64,000 bases of DNA from NAT127 sp034717695. GTDB lineage: Bacteria; Pseudomonadota; Gammaproteobacteria; Pseudomonadales; Porticoccaceae. The position numbers were made by a program, and so were the translations under genes. A model generated the notes under the pieces. It had not been told where the DNA came from. It worked only from the letters and a program-made list of their open reading frames with translations, and made no database searches. The stretch is from assembly GCA_034717695.1 (NCBI GenBank), contig JAYELS010000030.1, positions 1 through 64,000 on the forward strand, in the 5' to 3' direction. Of this stretch, positions 40,091 through 48,405 are shown in pieces; position 1 is the stretch's first letter; every line of letters begins with the position of its first letter.

Positions 40091-41956
40091 ATGCTTCAGG
40101 ATATGAGGGATAAAGTCAGGGGTGTGACCGCTGGCATCCTGGTGGCCATTCTCATCGTTCCCCTGGCCTTCGTCGGTATCGAATCGTTTTTCATGGGTGG
40201 CCCGGACGCCGATCAGGCCGCCACTGTCAACGGTGAAAAGATCACCCGCTTCGAGCTGGAACAGGGCATCGCCCTGCGCCGCCAGCAGATCGTCAGCCAG
40301 TTCGAGGGCATCGATCCGGCCCTGCTGGGCGACGATCAGTTGCGCGAACCGGTGCTGGACGCATTGGTGCGCGAGGCGGTGCTGCACCAGGAGGCCCGGC
40401 GCCAGGGCATGGCCGTCTCCGACGAGACCTTTCGCGACGTGGTGATCAGCCAGGAAGCCTTCAAGCAGGACGGACGTTTCTCCCCGGAGTTGTACGAGTA
40501 TGCCATCGGCCGTCTCGGCTACACGCCGAAAACCTACCGCGAGCGGGTGGAGCAGGAACTGCTTGTCAATCAATTCATGGGTGGTGTCTTTGCCAGTGCC
40601 TTCACGTCGCCCCTGGAGTTCGAGCAGTTTCTCAAACTGAGCCTGGAGGAGCGGGATTTCCATTACCTGACCCTGCCCCTGGACCGTTTCCGGGAAGGCA
40701 TCGAGATTCCGGAGGAAGCGGTTGCCCGTTACTACGAAGAGCAAGGCGAGTCCTTCGACGAACCGGAAAAAGTCAGCATCGAGTACATCGCCCTCAACCC
40801 CGACAGCCTGATCGACAAGGTCGAGGTCTCCGAGGAGCAGATCCGCGCCCAGTTCGACGCCGAAGTGGGGGCGGGGGATTCTGTCCGCTGGCAGGTCGCC
40901 CATATCCAGCTTGAGGGGAAGGCGGACGGGTCCCATCAAGCCCTTGCCGCGGAGATACAGTCGCGGCTTGCCGAGGGTGAGGACTTCGGCGAACTCGCCC
41001 GGGAGTTCAGTCAGGACGCCGGCAGTGCCCAGCAGGGCGGCGATCTCGGCACCTTCACCCCCGGCACCCTGCCGGAAAACTTCGAGGCAGCCCTTGCGAC
41101 CCTTGAGGCGGGCCAGGTGTCAGACCCGGTCCCGGGGGACGGTGCCCTGCACCTGATCAAGCTGGTGTCGCGGACCGAGGGTGAGAAGCCCGACTTCGCC
41201 GCGCAGCGGGAGCGTATCCGCGCCGAGCTGGCCGCCGCCGGCGCGGCGGATCTGTTACCCCGCTACGTGGAAGAGCTCAAGGAGAAAACCTACAACGTCG
41301 ACAGCCTCGACGTTGCCGCGGAGGAACTTGGCCTCGAACTCGGCGTGACCGAACCCTTCGACAGAAGCGGTGGCAGCGGTATTGCCGCCAACCCCAAGGT
41401 TGTCGAGGTCGCCTTTGGGGAGGATGTGCTCGAGCACGGTTTCGCCAGTGAGGTGATGGAGCTTCAGGATCAGCAGTACCTGGTGGTCAAGCTCAAGGAA
41501 CACCTGCCCGCCCACCGCAAGCCGCTGGCGGAGGTGAGGGACCGGATCGTCGCGACCCTCAAGGATGCCCGCGCCGCGGAACTTGCGGACGGCGAAGTCG
41601 CCGAGATTCAGGCGGCCCTGCGCGGCGGCGCCACGGTGGAGTCCCTGGCGGTCGACCGGGATCTGCCCTGGCAGGTGGTGCTCAAGGCCACCCGCTTTGA
41701 AGCGCCGGTGGCGGCGCAGGTGCTGGGTGCGGTATTCGCCGAGCCGGATTCCGCACTGCCCGCGGTCGGCCGCGTGGTGGCCGACAGCGGCGACCGGGTT
41801 GTCTACGTCCTGTCCCGTGTCCATGACGGCGACGGCAAGGGTATCGGCGAGGAAGAGCGGCGGAGCTTGCGCCGTTCCCTGGAGCAGATGCAGGTGTCCC
41901 GGGAGTGGCGGGCCTACGAGGACAGCTTGCTGGCGGCAGCGGAGATCGCCCGCTGA
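40091..41956 (+). CDS. ppiD: Periplasmic folding chaperone PpiD (SurA-like/parvulin)
   Basis: 621 residues. A short cytoplasmic start (MLQDMRDKVRG) and one transmembrane helix (GILVAILIVPLAFVGIESF) anchor it in the inner membrane. A SurA-N-like chaperone region follows. A parvulin-type isomerase domain lies near residues 265-360 with AEGEDFGELAREFSQDAGSA and QQGGDLGTFTPGTLPENF. A C-terminal chaperone-like half completes it. PpiD assists newly translocated periplasmic and outer-membrane proteins at the Sec translocon. AGGAG nine bases before the ATG supports the start. It ends the tig-to-ppiD cluster. Confidence 0.93.
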   Translation: MLQDMRDKVRGVTAGILVAILIVPLAFVGIESFFMGGPDADQAATVNGEKITRFELEQGIALRRQQIVSQFEGIDPALLGDDQLREPVLDALVREAVLHQEARRQGMAVSDETFRDVVISQEAFKQDGRFSPELYEYAIGRLGYTPKTYRERVEQELLVNQFMGGVFASAFTSPLEFEQFLKLSLEERDFHYLTLPLDRFREGIEIPEEAVARYYEEQGESFDEPEKVSIEYIALNPDSLIDKVEVSEEQIRAQFDAEVGAGDSVRWQVAHIQLEGKADGSHQALAAEIQSRLAEGEDFGELAREFSQDAGSAQQGGDLGTFTPGTLPENFEAALATLEAGQVSDPVPGDGALHLIKLVSRTEGEKPDFAAQRERIRAELAAAGAADLLPRYVEELKEKTYNVDSLDVAAEELGLELGVTEPFDRSGGSGIAANPKVVEVAFGEDVLEHGFASEVMELQDQQYLVVKLKEHLPAHRKPLAEVRDRIVATLKDARAAELADGEVAEIQAALRGGATVESLAVDRDLPWQVVLKATRFEAPVAAQVLGAVFAEPDSALPAVGRVVADSGDRVVYVLSRVHDGDGKGIGEEERRSLRRSLEQMQVSREWRAYEDSLLAAAEIAR

Positions 41957-42003
41957 GTCAAGGCCCCGGCACCACTTGATGCCCTGACCGAGAAGAAGCA
42001 CTG

Positions 42004-42028
42004 AACCCGGCAAATCGCCGGGTTTTTT
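42004..42028 (+). terminator. Terminator after ppiD
   Basis: AACCCGGC-AAATC-GCCGGGTT running into six T residues. The 152 bases beyond it, up to the mltD stop, show no gene; ORFs there are short antisense frames. Confidence 0.92.
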
Positions 42029-42180
42029 GTGCCGCCACAATGGCTCCCGGGGTTGTGGGGATCACGGCGCCGTGGGGGAGTCCCTGACGGCGGGCCCGCA
42101 AGGGGGTGGGGAGGGCGCTCCCTCGATCAGGTGGGGGGCTACGGGGCTTCCCTGGGGGAGATTGCCGGGAGGCCGGGCAA

Positions 42181-43704
42181 TCAGTGCCCCGGATAGAGGG
42201 TCAGGCTCTGCCCGGGCTGGATCATCTGACGCATTTCCATGCCATTCCAGGCCAGGATGTCCTTGATCTCAACCTTGAAGCGGCGGGCGATGTCGTACAG
42301 GGAGTCGCCCCGCTTGACCTGGTAGTTCACCTGGGCGTTGCCTTTGGCGCTGGCGTTCAGGGTGCCACCCTGCACCCTCAGTTGCTGTCCGGGGGCGATC
42401 ACCGCACCCTGTTTCAGATTGCTCCAGGCGAGCAGCTGGTCGAGCTTGATGTTGTGGTTGCGGGCGATGCTCCACAGGCTGTCGCCAGCCTTGACGCGAT
42501 AGAGGGCATTGTCGCCCGTTCCCTTGTTTGCCCCGACATTGAGGGCCAGCTCGCTGACGGCGGCTGAGGATCCGGGAATGCGCAGAACCTGTCCCACCTG
42601 AAGGTGGGTGGATTTCAGCTGGTTGAGTTGGGTGAGGTCGTGCAGGCTGATCTGATGATTGGCGGCTATGCGGCCCAGGGTGTCGCCGGATTTGACCACG
42701 TATTCACCGCCGGGGCGCCAGGAATTGCGGGGCGCGGCGGCGAGGCGATCGAGGAAGCCGTCGACCCGCTGGCTGGGCAGCAGCAGGCGGTACGGGCCCT
42801 CGGGTGGGGTCACCCAGCGGCTGAATCCGGGGTTCAGGTGATAGATTTCCTCGGCGCTGATGTTGGCCAGCTTGGCGGCCTGGGACAGGTCGATCTGGTC
42901 CTTGACCTCGATGACGGTGAAGCCGGGTTTGGCCGGAATCGAGCGCCGATCGATGTCGTGGGCTTCGGGATCGCTGAGTACCTTGGACAGGGCGATCAGC
43001 TGGGGCACGTAGGCGCGGGTTTCCTCCCGGAGGGAAAGGGACCAGAAGTCGGTGGGTTTGCCCCGGGCGCGGTTGGCTTCCATGGCCCGGGAAATGGTGC
43101 CCGGGCCGCCGTTGTAGGCCGCCAGGGTAAGCAGCCAGTCGCCGTCGAACATGGTGTTGAGGATCTTGAGGTAGCGAATGGCGGCGTCCGTGGAGTCGAT
43201 GATGTCCCGACGCCCTTCGTACCACCAATCCTGCTTGAGGCCCATCTCCCGCCCGGTGTCGGGAATGAACTGCCACAAGCCGGATGCATGGCTGTGGGAG
43301 TAGGCGAAGGGATTGTAGGCGCTCTCGATGAAGGGCAGCAGGGCCAGCTCCATCGGCATGTCGTTTTCCTGAAGTTTTTCAACCACATAGGGCATGTACT
43401 TGTCAGCCCGCGCGAGGGTGCGGTTGAAGTAGCTTTCGTTGCCGCTGTACCAGTTGATGTAGCGCTCGACCCTGTGGTCGGGCACCTCGTGGGCGAAGGT
43501 GAGGCCGTCCTCGATGATGGGCCAGATGTCGTCGCCACGGGACTTGTGGTGCTGGGAGCGAAGACCGGAGAACAGGATGGGTTTGCGCTTGTGGGTTCCG
43601 GCATTCTTGCCGGTTGCGGTGTCCGTGCCAGAGAGTTGTGATTGCTGCGCGCAACCGGTGAGGATCAGCAGCAAACTCGCCACCAAGAGAATGGTTCTTC
43701 TCAT
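42181..43704 (-). CDS. mltD: Membrane-bound lytic murein transglycosylase D with LysM repeats
   Basis: 507 residues. A lipoprotein signal peptide ends in LTGC (Cys18). The SLT-type catalytic domain has Glu127 in LPFIESAYNPFAYS, followed by ASGLWQFIPDTGREMGL and LAAYNGGPGTISRAM. Three C-terminal LysM repeats (YVVKSGDTLGRIAANH, YRVKAGDSLWSIARNH, YQVKRGDSLYDIARRF) bind peptidoglycan. The enzyme cleaves glycan strands, forming 1,6-anhydro ends, during wall remodelling. It lies on the same strand after gloB with a 143-base gap, as in Pseudomonas. Confidence 0.95.
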   Translation of the reverse strand: MRRTILLVASLLLILTGCAQQSQLSGTDTATGKNAGTHKRKPILFSGLRSQHHKSRGDDIWPIIEDGLTFAHEVPDHRVERYINWYSGNESYFNRTLARADKYMPYVVEKLQENDMPMELALLPFIESAYNPFAYSHSHASGLWQFIPDTGREMGLKQDWWYEGRRDIIDSTDAAIRYLKILNTMFDGDWLLTLAAYNGGPGTISRAMEANRARGKPTDFWSLSLREETRAYVPQLIALSKVLSDPEAHDIDRRSIPAKPGFTVIEVKDQIDLSQAAKLANISAEEIYHLNPGFSRWVTPPEGPYRLLLPSQRVDGFLDRLAAAPRNSWRPGGEYVVKSGDTLGRIAANHQISLHDLTQLNQLKSTHLQVGQVLRIPGSSAAVSELALNVGANKGTGDNALYRVKAGDSLWSIARNHNIKLDQLLAWSNLKQGAVIAPGQQLRVQGGTLNASAKGNAQVNYQVKRGDSLYDIARRFKVEIKDILAWNGMEMRQMIQPGQSLTLYPGH

Positions 43705-43847
43705 TGGGTGTACCCTTGGTTTTTCAAAGGGTCGATTCTAACCCTCGCACTTTGCCGGGGTAAACAAAAAATGTCCCGGGGCGCGGACCTGTCACCGACC
43801 TACCCGGGGGCGGCCGAGGGTGTTTCTCCTGGAAACTCCCGGGGGCG

Positions 43848-44630
43848 TCAGACCCCGTCCTTCCAGCCGCGCACGATGGCAAAGGTCTCCACGGGGCCCT
43901 CGGGCTCGGTGCCGCCGTGGCGGGCGGCCGCCGCCCGCACGGAGGGCTCATGGCAGCGCAGGAAGGGGTTGGTGGCGAGTTCCTCCGCCAGCCGCGATGG
44001 TACCGTGGGCTGGTGGTTGTCGCGGCGCTCGAGGACGTCCGCCAGGCGCCGGGCGAGAGCCGGGTTGTCCGGTTCCACCAGGCGGGCAAACCGCAGGTTG
44101 CCGAGGGTGTACTCGTGGGCGCAGTACACCAGGGTGTCCGGCGGCAGTGCCGCCAGGCGGCCCAGGGATTGGTACATCTGCTCGGCGGTGCCCTCGAACA
44201 GCCGGCCGCAGCCGCCGGCGAACAGGGTGTCGCCACAGAACAACAGGGGGTGGGGGCCCATGTCGCGGCATACATAGGCGAGATGGTCGCGGGTATGACC
44301 GGGGACCGCGAGTACCTCGAAGGTCAGGCCCAGCACCTGGAAGCGCTCGCCATCCACCACCGGGCGACTGACCTGGGGCACCCGGGGCGAGGCGCCCCCG
44401 ATCACCTCGCAGCGGTGGCGGGCCACCAGCATATCGACACCGCCGATATGATCGGGGTGGTGGTGGGTGACGAGGATGGCGGCCAGATCGAGGCCGAGGC
44501 GGTCGAGGGTCGCCTGCACCGGCGCCGCGTCACCCGGATCGACCACCAGGGCCCTGCGGGCGGCGGAGTCTTCCACCAGCCAGAGGTAGTTGTCGCTGAA
44601 GGCGGGCACGGTATGGATACGGTAGGGCAT
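43848..44630 (-). CDS. gloB: Hydroxyacylglutathione hydrolase (glyoxalase II)
   Basis: 260 residues. The metallo-beta-lactamase metal motif THHHPDHIGG (about 55-64) binds two metal ions. Further ligands lie in VPGHTRDHLAYV, LFCGDTLFAGGCGR and YCAHEYTLGNLRFA. The C-terminal HAGH region has NPFLRC. It hydrolyses S-D-lactoylglutathione to lactate and glutathione, completing methylglyoxal detoxification. The ATG at 44630 (MPYRIHTVPAFSDNY) is the family start; the frame is open beyond it. It is divergent from the methyltransferase gene. Confidence 0.96.
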   Translation of the reverse strand: MPYRIHTVPAFSDNYLWLVEDSAARRALVVDPGDAAPVQATLDRLGLDLAAILVTHHHPDHIGGVDMLVARHRCEVIGGASPRVPQVSRPVVDGERFQVLGLTFEVLAVPGHTRDHLAYVCRDMGPHPLLFCGDTLFAGGCGRLFEGTAEQMYQSLGRLAALPPDTLVYCAHEYTLGNLRFARLVEPDNPALARRLADVLERRDNHQPTVPSRLAEELATNPFLRCHEPSVRAAAARHGGTEPEGPVETFAIVRGWKDGV

Positions 44631-44694
44631 GGCGTTCGTGTTGTGTCCACTGGGGTGTTCCCGCATGATAAGGACTTGAGGGCCGGGAGTCACG

Positions 44695-45525
44695 GTGGTG
44701 GTCGGATCTGTGTTCAAGCGGGCGCGAGCCTGGGTGCGGGGGCTGGCGAGCCCCCCGGGGGCGGGAGACCTGGCGCAGTCCCTCGCCGCCTGGTACGGCA
44801 CCCCGGCGGGGGAATCCCTGCTGGCCATGGAGCGGGAGGCGTCCGTGGAATCCCTGGGCCTGCATCCGGGGTTTCGCGCCATGTTGCTGCAGGTCACCGA
44901 CCGGTTGGAACTGCTTGGCGACGGCCCGCAATTGCACAAGTTCTCCATCACCAACCTCGTCGATGCGGACTGCTCGGCGGTGAGTGATTTCGATGCCCTG
45001 CCGCTCCCCTCAAACCTGATCGACGTGGTGCTGATGCACCACGTACTGGACTACTGCCCGCTGCCCCACGAATCCCTCAAGGAGGCGGCCAGGGTCGTGG
45101 CCCCCGCCGGCCACCTGGTGATCTTCGGCTTCAACCCGTTCAGCTGGATGGGGCTGGTGAAGTGGCCGCTGCGCCTGGTCTCCGACAGCCACCTCTGGCG
45201 CTGCCGGATGCTGACCCCCTGGCGGGTCGGGGACTGGCTGCGGTTGCTCGGCTTTCAGGTGGAGATGGTGCGCCACGGGGCCTTCGCCCCGCCGGTGCAG
45301 TCCCGCCGGGTACTGGCATTCTGCCAGCGGGGGGAAAATTTCTGGCGCAAAACTGGCCTGCCCTTTGGCGGGTACTATATGATCGTCGCCCGCAAGCAGG
45401 TGGCCCGCCCCATCGGTCGCCAGGCCCCCGCCTGGCTCGGGCGAAGCATCAAGCCGGTCAGCCTCGGGGACAGTGCCAAGGTCGGGCGCGCCCGCCCCCC
45501 CAGCCGGCGGGATACCGCCGAGTAA
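44695..45525 (+). CDS. yafS: SAM-dependent methyltransferase next to gloB/rnhA (YafS-like)
   Basis: 276 residues starting at GTG (other GTGs lie within two codons). It has a methyltransferase type 11 core: SNLIDVVLMHHVLDYCPLPHESLKEAARVVAPAGHLVIFGFNPFSWMG spans the post-I to IV motifs (positions about 105-150). Motif I is poorly conserved, as in YafS. The order gloB-yafS-rnhA-dnaQ is the same in E. coli and Pseudomonas, which supports the assignment. The substrate is not known to me. rnhA follows after 14 bases. Confidence 0.82.
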   Translation: MVVGSVFKRARAWVRGLASPPGAGDLAQSLAAWYGTPAGESLLAMEREASVESLGLHPGFRAMLLQVTDRLELLGDGPQLHKFSITNLVDADCSAVSDFDALPLPSNLIDVVLMHHVLDYCPLPHESLKEAARVVAPAGHLVIFGFNPFSWMGLVKWPLRLVSDSHLWRCRMLTPWRVGDWLRLLGFQVEMVRHGAFAPPVQSRRVLAFCQRGENFWRKTGLPFGGYYMIVARKQVARPIGRQAPAWLGRSIKPVSLGDSAKVGRARPPSRRDTAE

Positions 45526-45539
45526 CAGGATTCAAAGCC

Positions 45540-45980
45540 GTGAAAAAAGTCGAAGTCTTCACCGACGGTGCCTGCCGTGGCAATCCCGGCCCGGGGGGCT
45601 GGGGCGCCTTGCTGCGCTACGGCGGCAAGGAGAAATCCCTCTACGGTGGCGAAGCCATGACCACCAATAACCGCATGGAGCTGACCGCCGCCATCGAGGC
45701 CCTGAAGGCGCTGCGGGAATCCTGCGAGGTGGTGTTGACCACCGATTCCCAGTACGTGCGCCAGGGCATCACCCAGTGGATCGCCGGCTGGAAGCAGAAA
45801 GGCTGGCGCACCGCGGCCCGGCAGCCGGTCAAGAATGTCGATCTGTGGCAGGCCCTCGACGAACAGACCCGCCGCCACCAGATCGACTGGCGCTGGGTGA
45901 AGGGCCACAGCGGCCACCGTGAGAATGAGATCGCCGATTGCCTTGCCAATCGCGGTATCGACGAACTGGAGAACCCATGA
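45540..45980 (+). CDS. rnhA: Ribonuclease HI
   Basis: 146 residues starting at GTG, with CAGGA about ten bases upstream. The four catalytic acidic residues are in place: Asp9 (FTDGACRGNPGPGGWG), Glu47 (MELTAAIEAL), Asp69 (TTDSQYV) and Asp133 (ENEIADCLAN). The basic protrusion (WKQKGWRTAARQPVKN) is present. It removes RNA from RNA-DNA hybrids such as R-loops and primers. The stop overlaps the dnaQ start (ATGA). Confidence 0.97.
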   Translation: MKKVEVFTDGACRGNPGPGGWGALLRYGGKEKSLYGGEAMTTNNRMELTAAIEALKALRESCEVVLTTDSQYVRQGITQWIAGWKQKGWRTAARQPVKNVDLWQALDEQTRRHQIDWRWVKGHSGHRENEIADCLANRGIDELENP

Positions 45981-46699
45981 GACAGATCGTACTGGACACC
46001 GAAACCACCGGCATCGAGGTCAGTCAGGACCACCGGATCATCGAGATCGGCGCGGTGGAGCTGGTCAACCGCCGCCTCACCGGCCGTCATTTCCACCGCT
46101 ATGTGAATCCCCAGCGGGAAGTGGAGGAGGGCGCCTTTCAGGTGCACGGCATCGGCAACGACTTTCTCGCGGACAAGCCGCTGTTCGCCCAGATCGCCGA
46201 CGAGCTCCTCGACTTCATCCAGGGCGCCCAGCTGGTGATCCACAATGCGCCCTTCGATGTGGGCTTTCTCAACCACGAATTTGCCAAGCTGGGGGGCGGC
46301 TATGGTCGCATCCAGGATCACTGCTCGGTGATCGATACCCTGGCCATGGCGCGCCAGTTGCACCCGGGGCAGAAAAACAACCTCGACGCCCTGTGCAAGC
46401 GCTACCACGTCGACAACTCCCAACGGGATCTGCACGGCGGCCTGCTCGACGCGGAGATTCTCGCCGACGTCTACCTGGCGATGACGGGGGGGCAGGTGGA
46501 CCTGGGGCTCAAGGGGCAGGCGGACGATGCCGGCAACGGTGCGGTCAAGGGCATCCGCCGCCTGTCCGCCGGCCGGCCGGCGCTGGCGGTGCCCCGGGCT
46601 TCGGCGGCGGAAATGGACGCCCACCGGGCGCTGCTGGCGCGGATCGCCAAACAGTCCGGCGCTTGCCTGTGGGGTGAGGAGCTGGACGCCGGGGGCTAG
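45977..46699 (+). CDS. dnaQ: DNA polymerase III epsilon subunit (proofreading exonuclease)
   Basis: 240 residues. Exo I motif IVLDTETTG carries the first two catalytic acids. Exo II is in LVIHNAPFDVGFLNHE, and the His/Asp of Exo III in LHGGLLDAEILADVY. The C-terminal tail binds the polymerase subunit. It proofreads 3' ends during replication. The ATG overlaps the rnhA stop, so the pair is translationally coupled. Confidence 0.97.
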   Translation: MRQIVLDTETTGIEVSQDHRIIEIGAVELVNRRLTGRHFHRYVNPQREVEEGAFQVHGIGNDFLADKPLFAQIADELLDFIQGAQLVIHNAPFDVGFLNHEFAKLGGGYGRIQDHCSVIDTLAMARQLHPGQKNNLDALCKRYHVDNSQRDLHGGLLDAEILADVYLAMTGGQVDLGLKGQADDAGNGAVKGIRRLSAGRPALAVPRASAAEMDAHRALLARIAKQSGACLWGEELDAGG

Positions 46700-46718
46700 C
46701 CCGGCGCCCGGCCCTCGG

Positions 46719-48224
46719 TCAGAGCAGGTAGGCCACGCACAGGGCGCCAACGGTGCACAGCACGATGGTGTAGGGCAGGGCCATCACCACCATGCGGCCG
46801 TAGGAGAGGCGAATCAGCGGCGCCAGGGCGGAGGTCAGTAGGAACAGGAATGCCGCCTGGCCGTTGGGGGTGGCGACGCTCGGCAGGTTGGTGCCGGTGT
46901 TGATGGCCACCGCCAGGGTCTCGAAGTGGGCCCGGCTGATCTGGCCCGCCTCCAGCGCCGCCTTCACTTCATTGATGTACACGGTGGCAACGAACACGTT
47001 GTCGCTGATGGCGGACAGCAGGCCATTGGCGGCGAAGAACATCACCGGCTGGATGTCCACATCGAGGGACAGCACCCAGTTGATGATGGGGGTAAACAGG
47101 TGCTGGTCGTGGATCACCGAAACGATGGAGAAGAACACCACCAGCAGGGCGGTGAAGGGCAGCGCCTCCTCGAAGGCGCGGCCGATCTGGTGCTCCTCGA
47201 TGACGCCGTTGAAGGCGGTCAGCAGGATGATCACCATCAGTCCGATCAGGCCCACGGCGGCAATGTGGAAAGCCAGCCCGAGCACCAGGATCAGGGCGGT
47301 GATGGCCTGTACCACCAGGGCCACCTTGGTGCGCAGGGTGCGCTTCTGGGCCTCGGCGGCATTGAATTCAGTGAGCACGGCCCGCACCGCGTCGGGCAGT
47401 TTTGCGCCGTAGCCGAAGGTGCGGGTCAGCTCCAGCAGCAGGCAGGTGAGGAATCCGCAGGCGAGCGCCGGCATGGTCACCGGGGCCATCACGATGAAGA
47501 AGTGGCCGAACTCCCAGCCCGCCTTTTCGGCGATCAGCAGGTTCTGGGGCTCACCCACCATGGTGGTCACGCCGCCGAGGGCCGTGCCCACCACCCCGTG
47601 CATGATCAGGCTGCGCAGAAAGGCGCGGAACTGTTCGAGATCGTTGCGGTGCAGCTCGATGACCTCGCTGTCGTTGCCGTGGTCGTGGTCCCCCTGCTGG
47701 ATCTTCTTGCCGGAGGCCACCTTGTGGTACACCGAAAAGAAACCCACGCCGACACTGATGAGCACCGCCGTTACCGTCAGGGCATCGAGGAACGCGGACA
47801 GGAGCGCGCCGAGAAAGGAAAAGAACAGCGACAGCAACATCTTGGAGCGCACGCCGATGAGAATCTTGGTGAAGGTGAAGAGCAGCAAATCCCGCATGAA
47901 GTAGATGCCGGCCACCATGAACATCAGCAGCAGGATCACCTCGAAGTTGGCGACGGTTTCCGAATACACCGTGTCGGGGCTGGTCAGGTTGAGCACCACC
48001 GCCTCCAGGGCGAGCAGCCCCCCGGGTTGCAGGGGGTAGCACTTGAGCGCCATGGCAAGGGTAAAAATGAATTCAATGATCAGCACCCAGCCGGTAATAT
48101 AGGCTCCGGCCAGCGGAACCAGCAGCACGTTGAGCAGCAGGAATCCGAGGATGGCGAGTTTGTACCACTCCGGGGCATTGCCCAGAAAGTTCTTGGTGAA
48201 CGCATGAAACACCGGAGTGCTCAT
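46719..48224 (-). CDS. nhaB: Na+/H+ antiporter NhaB
   Basis: 501 residues with about 12 transmembrane helices. Characteristic stretches are FLGNAPEWYKLAIL near the N-terminus, the conserved LGALLSAFLDALTVTAVLISV, GGVTTMVGEPQNLLIAE and AINTGTNLPSVATPNGQAAFL. NhaB exports sodium in exchange for protons and supports alkaline and salt tolerance. It converges with dnaQ after only 19 bases and diverges from fimL. The ATG at 48224 matches the family; the frame is open further upstream. Confidence 0.96.
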   Translation of the reverse strand: MSTPVFHAFTKNFLGNAPEWYKLAILGFLLLNVLLVPLAGAYITGWVLIIEFIFTLAMALKCYPLQPGGLLALEAVVLNLTSPDTVYSETVANFEVILLLMFMVAGIYFMRDLLLFTFTKILIGVRSKMLLSLFFSFLGALLSAFLDALTVTAVLISVGVGFFSVYHKVASGKKIQQGDHDHGNDSEVIELHRNDLEQFRAFLRSLIMHGVVGTALGGVTTMVGEPQNLLIAEKAGWEFGHFFIVMAPVTMPALACGFLTCLLLELTRTFGYGAKLPDAVRAVLTEFNAAEAQKRTLRTKVALVVQAITALILVLGLAFHIAAVGLIGLMVIILLTAFNGVIEEHQIGRAFEEALPFTALLVVFFSIVSVIHDQHLFTPIINWVLSLDVDIQPVMFFAANGLLSAISDNVFVATVYINEVKAALEAGQISRAHFETLAVAINTGTNLPSVATPNGQAAFLFLLTSALAPLIRLSYGRMVVMALPYTIVLCTVGALCVAYLL

Positions 48225-48405
48225 AATGGGCCTATGCTCCAATCGTTGTGTTTGTAGGGGGCCGGCAAGCGGTTCGCGGAGAGCGAGTATGTTATGGCAC
48301 GGTGCTAGGGTTGCCCGCTTCAGCAAGAGCCGAAAGTTATACGGGCGAGTGGGAGAACACAAGCTCCCCGGGACAAAATAAATGAGAGAGGGAGACGTAC
48401 CGGCC

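Noticed and set aside
42106..42567. 153-codon plus-strand frame overlapping the end of mltD
   Set aside because: Mostly antisense to the LysM region of mltD, with no start signals or recognisable domain.
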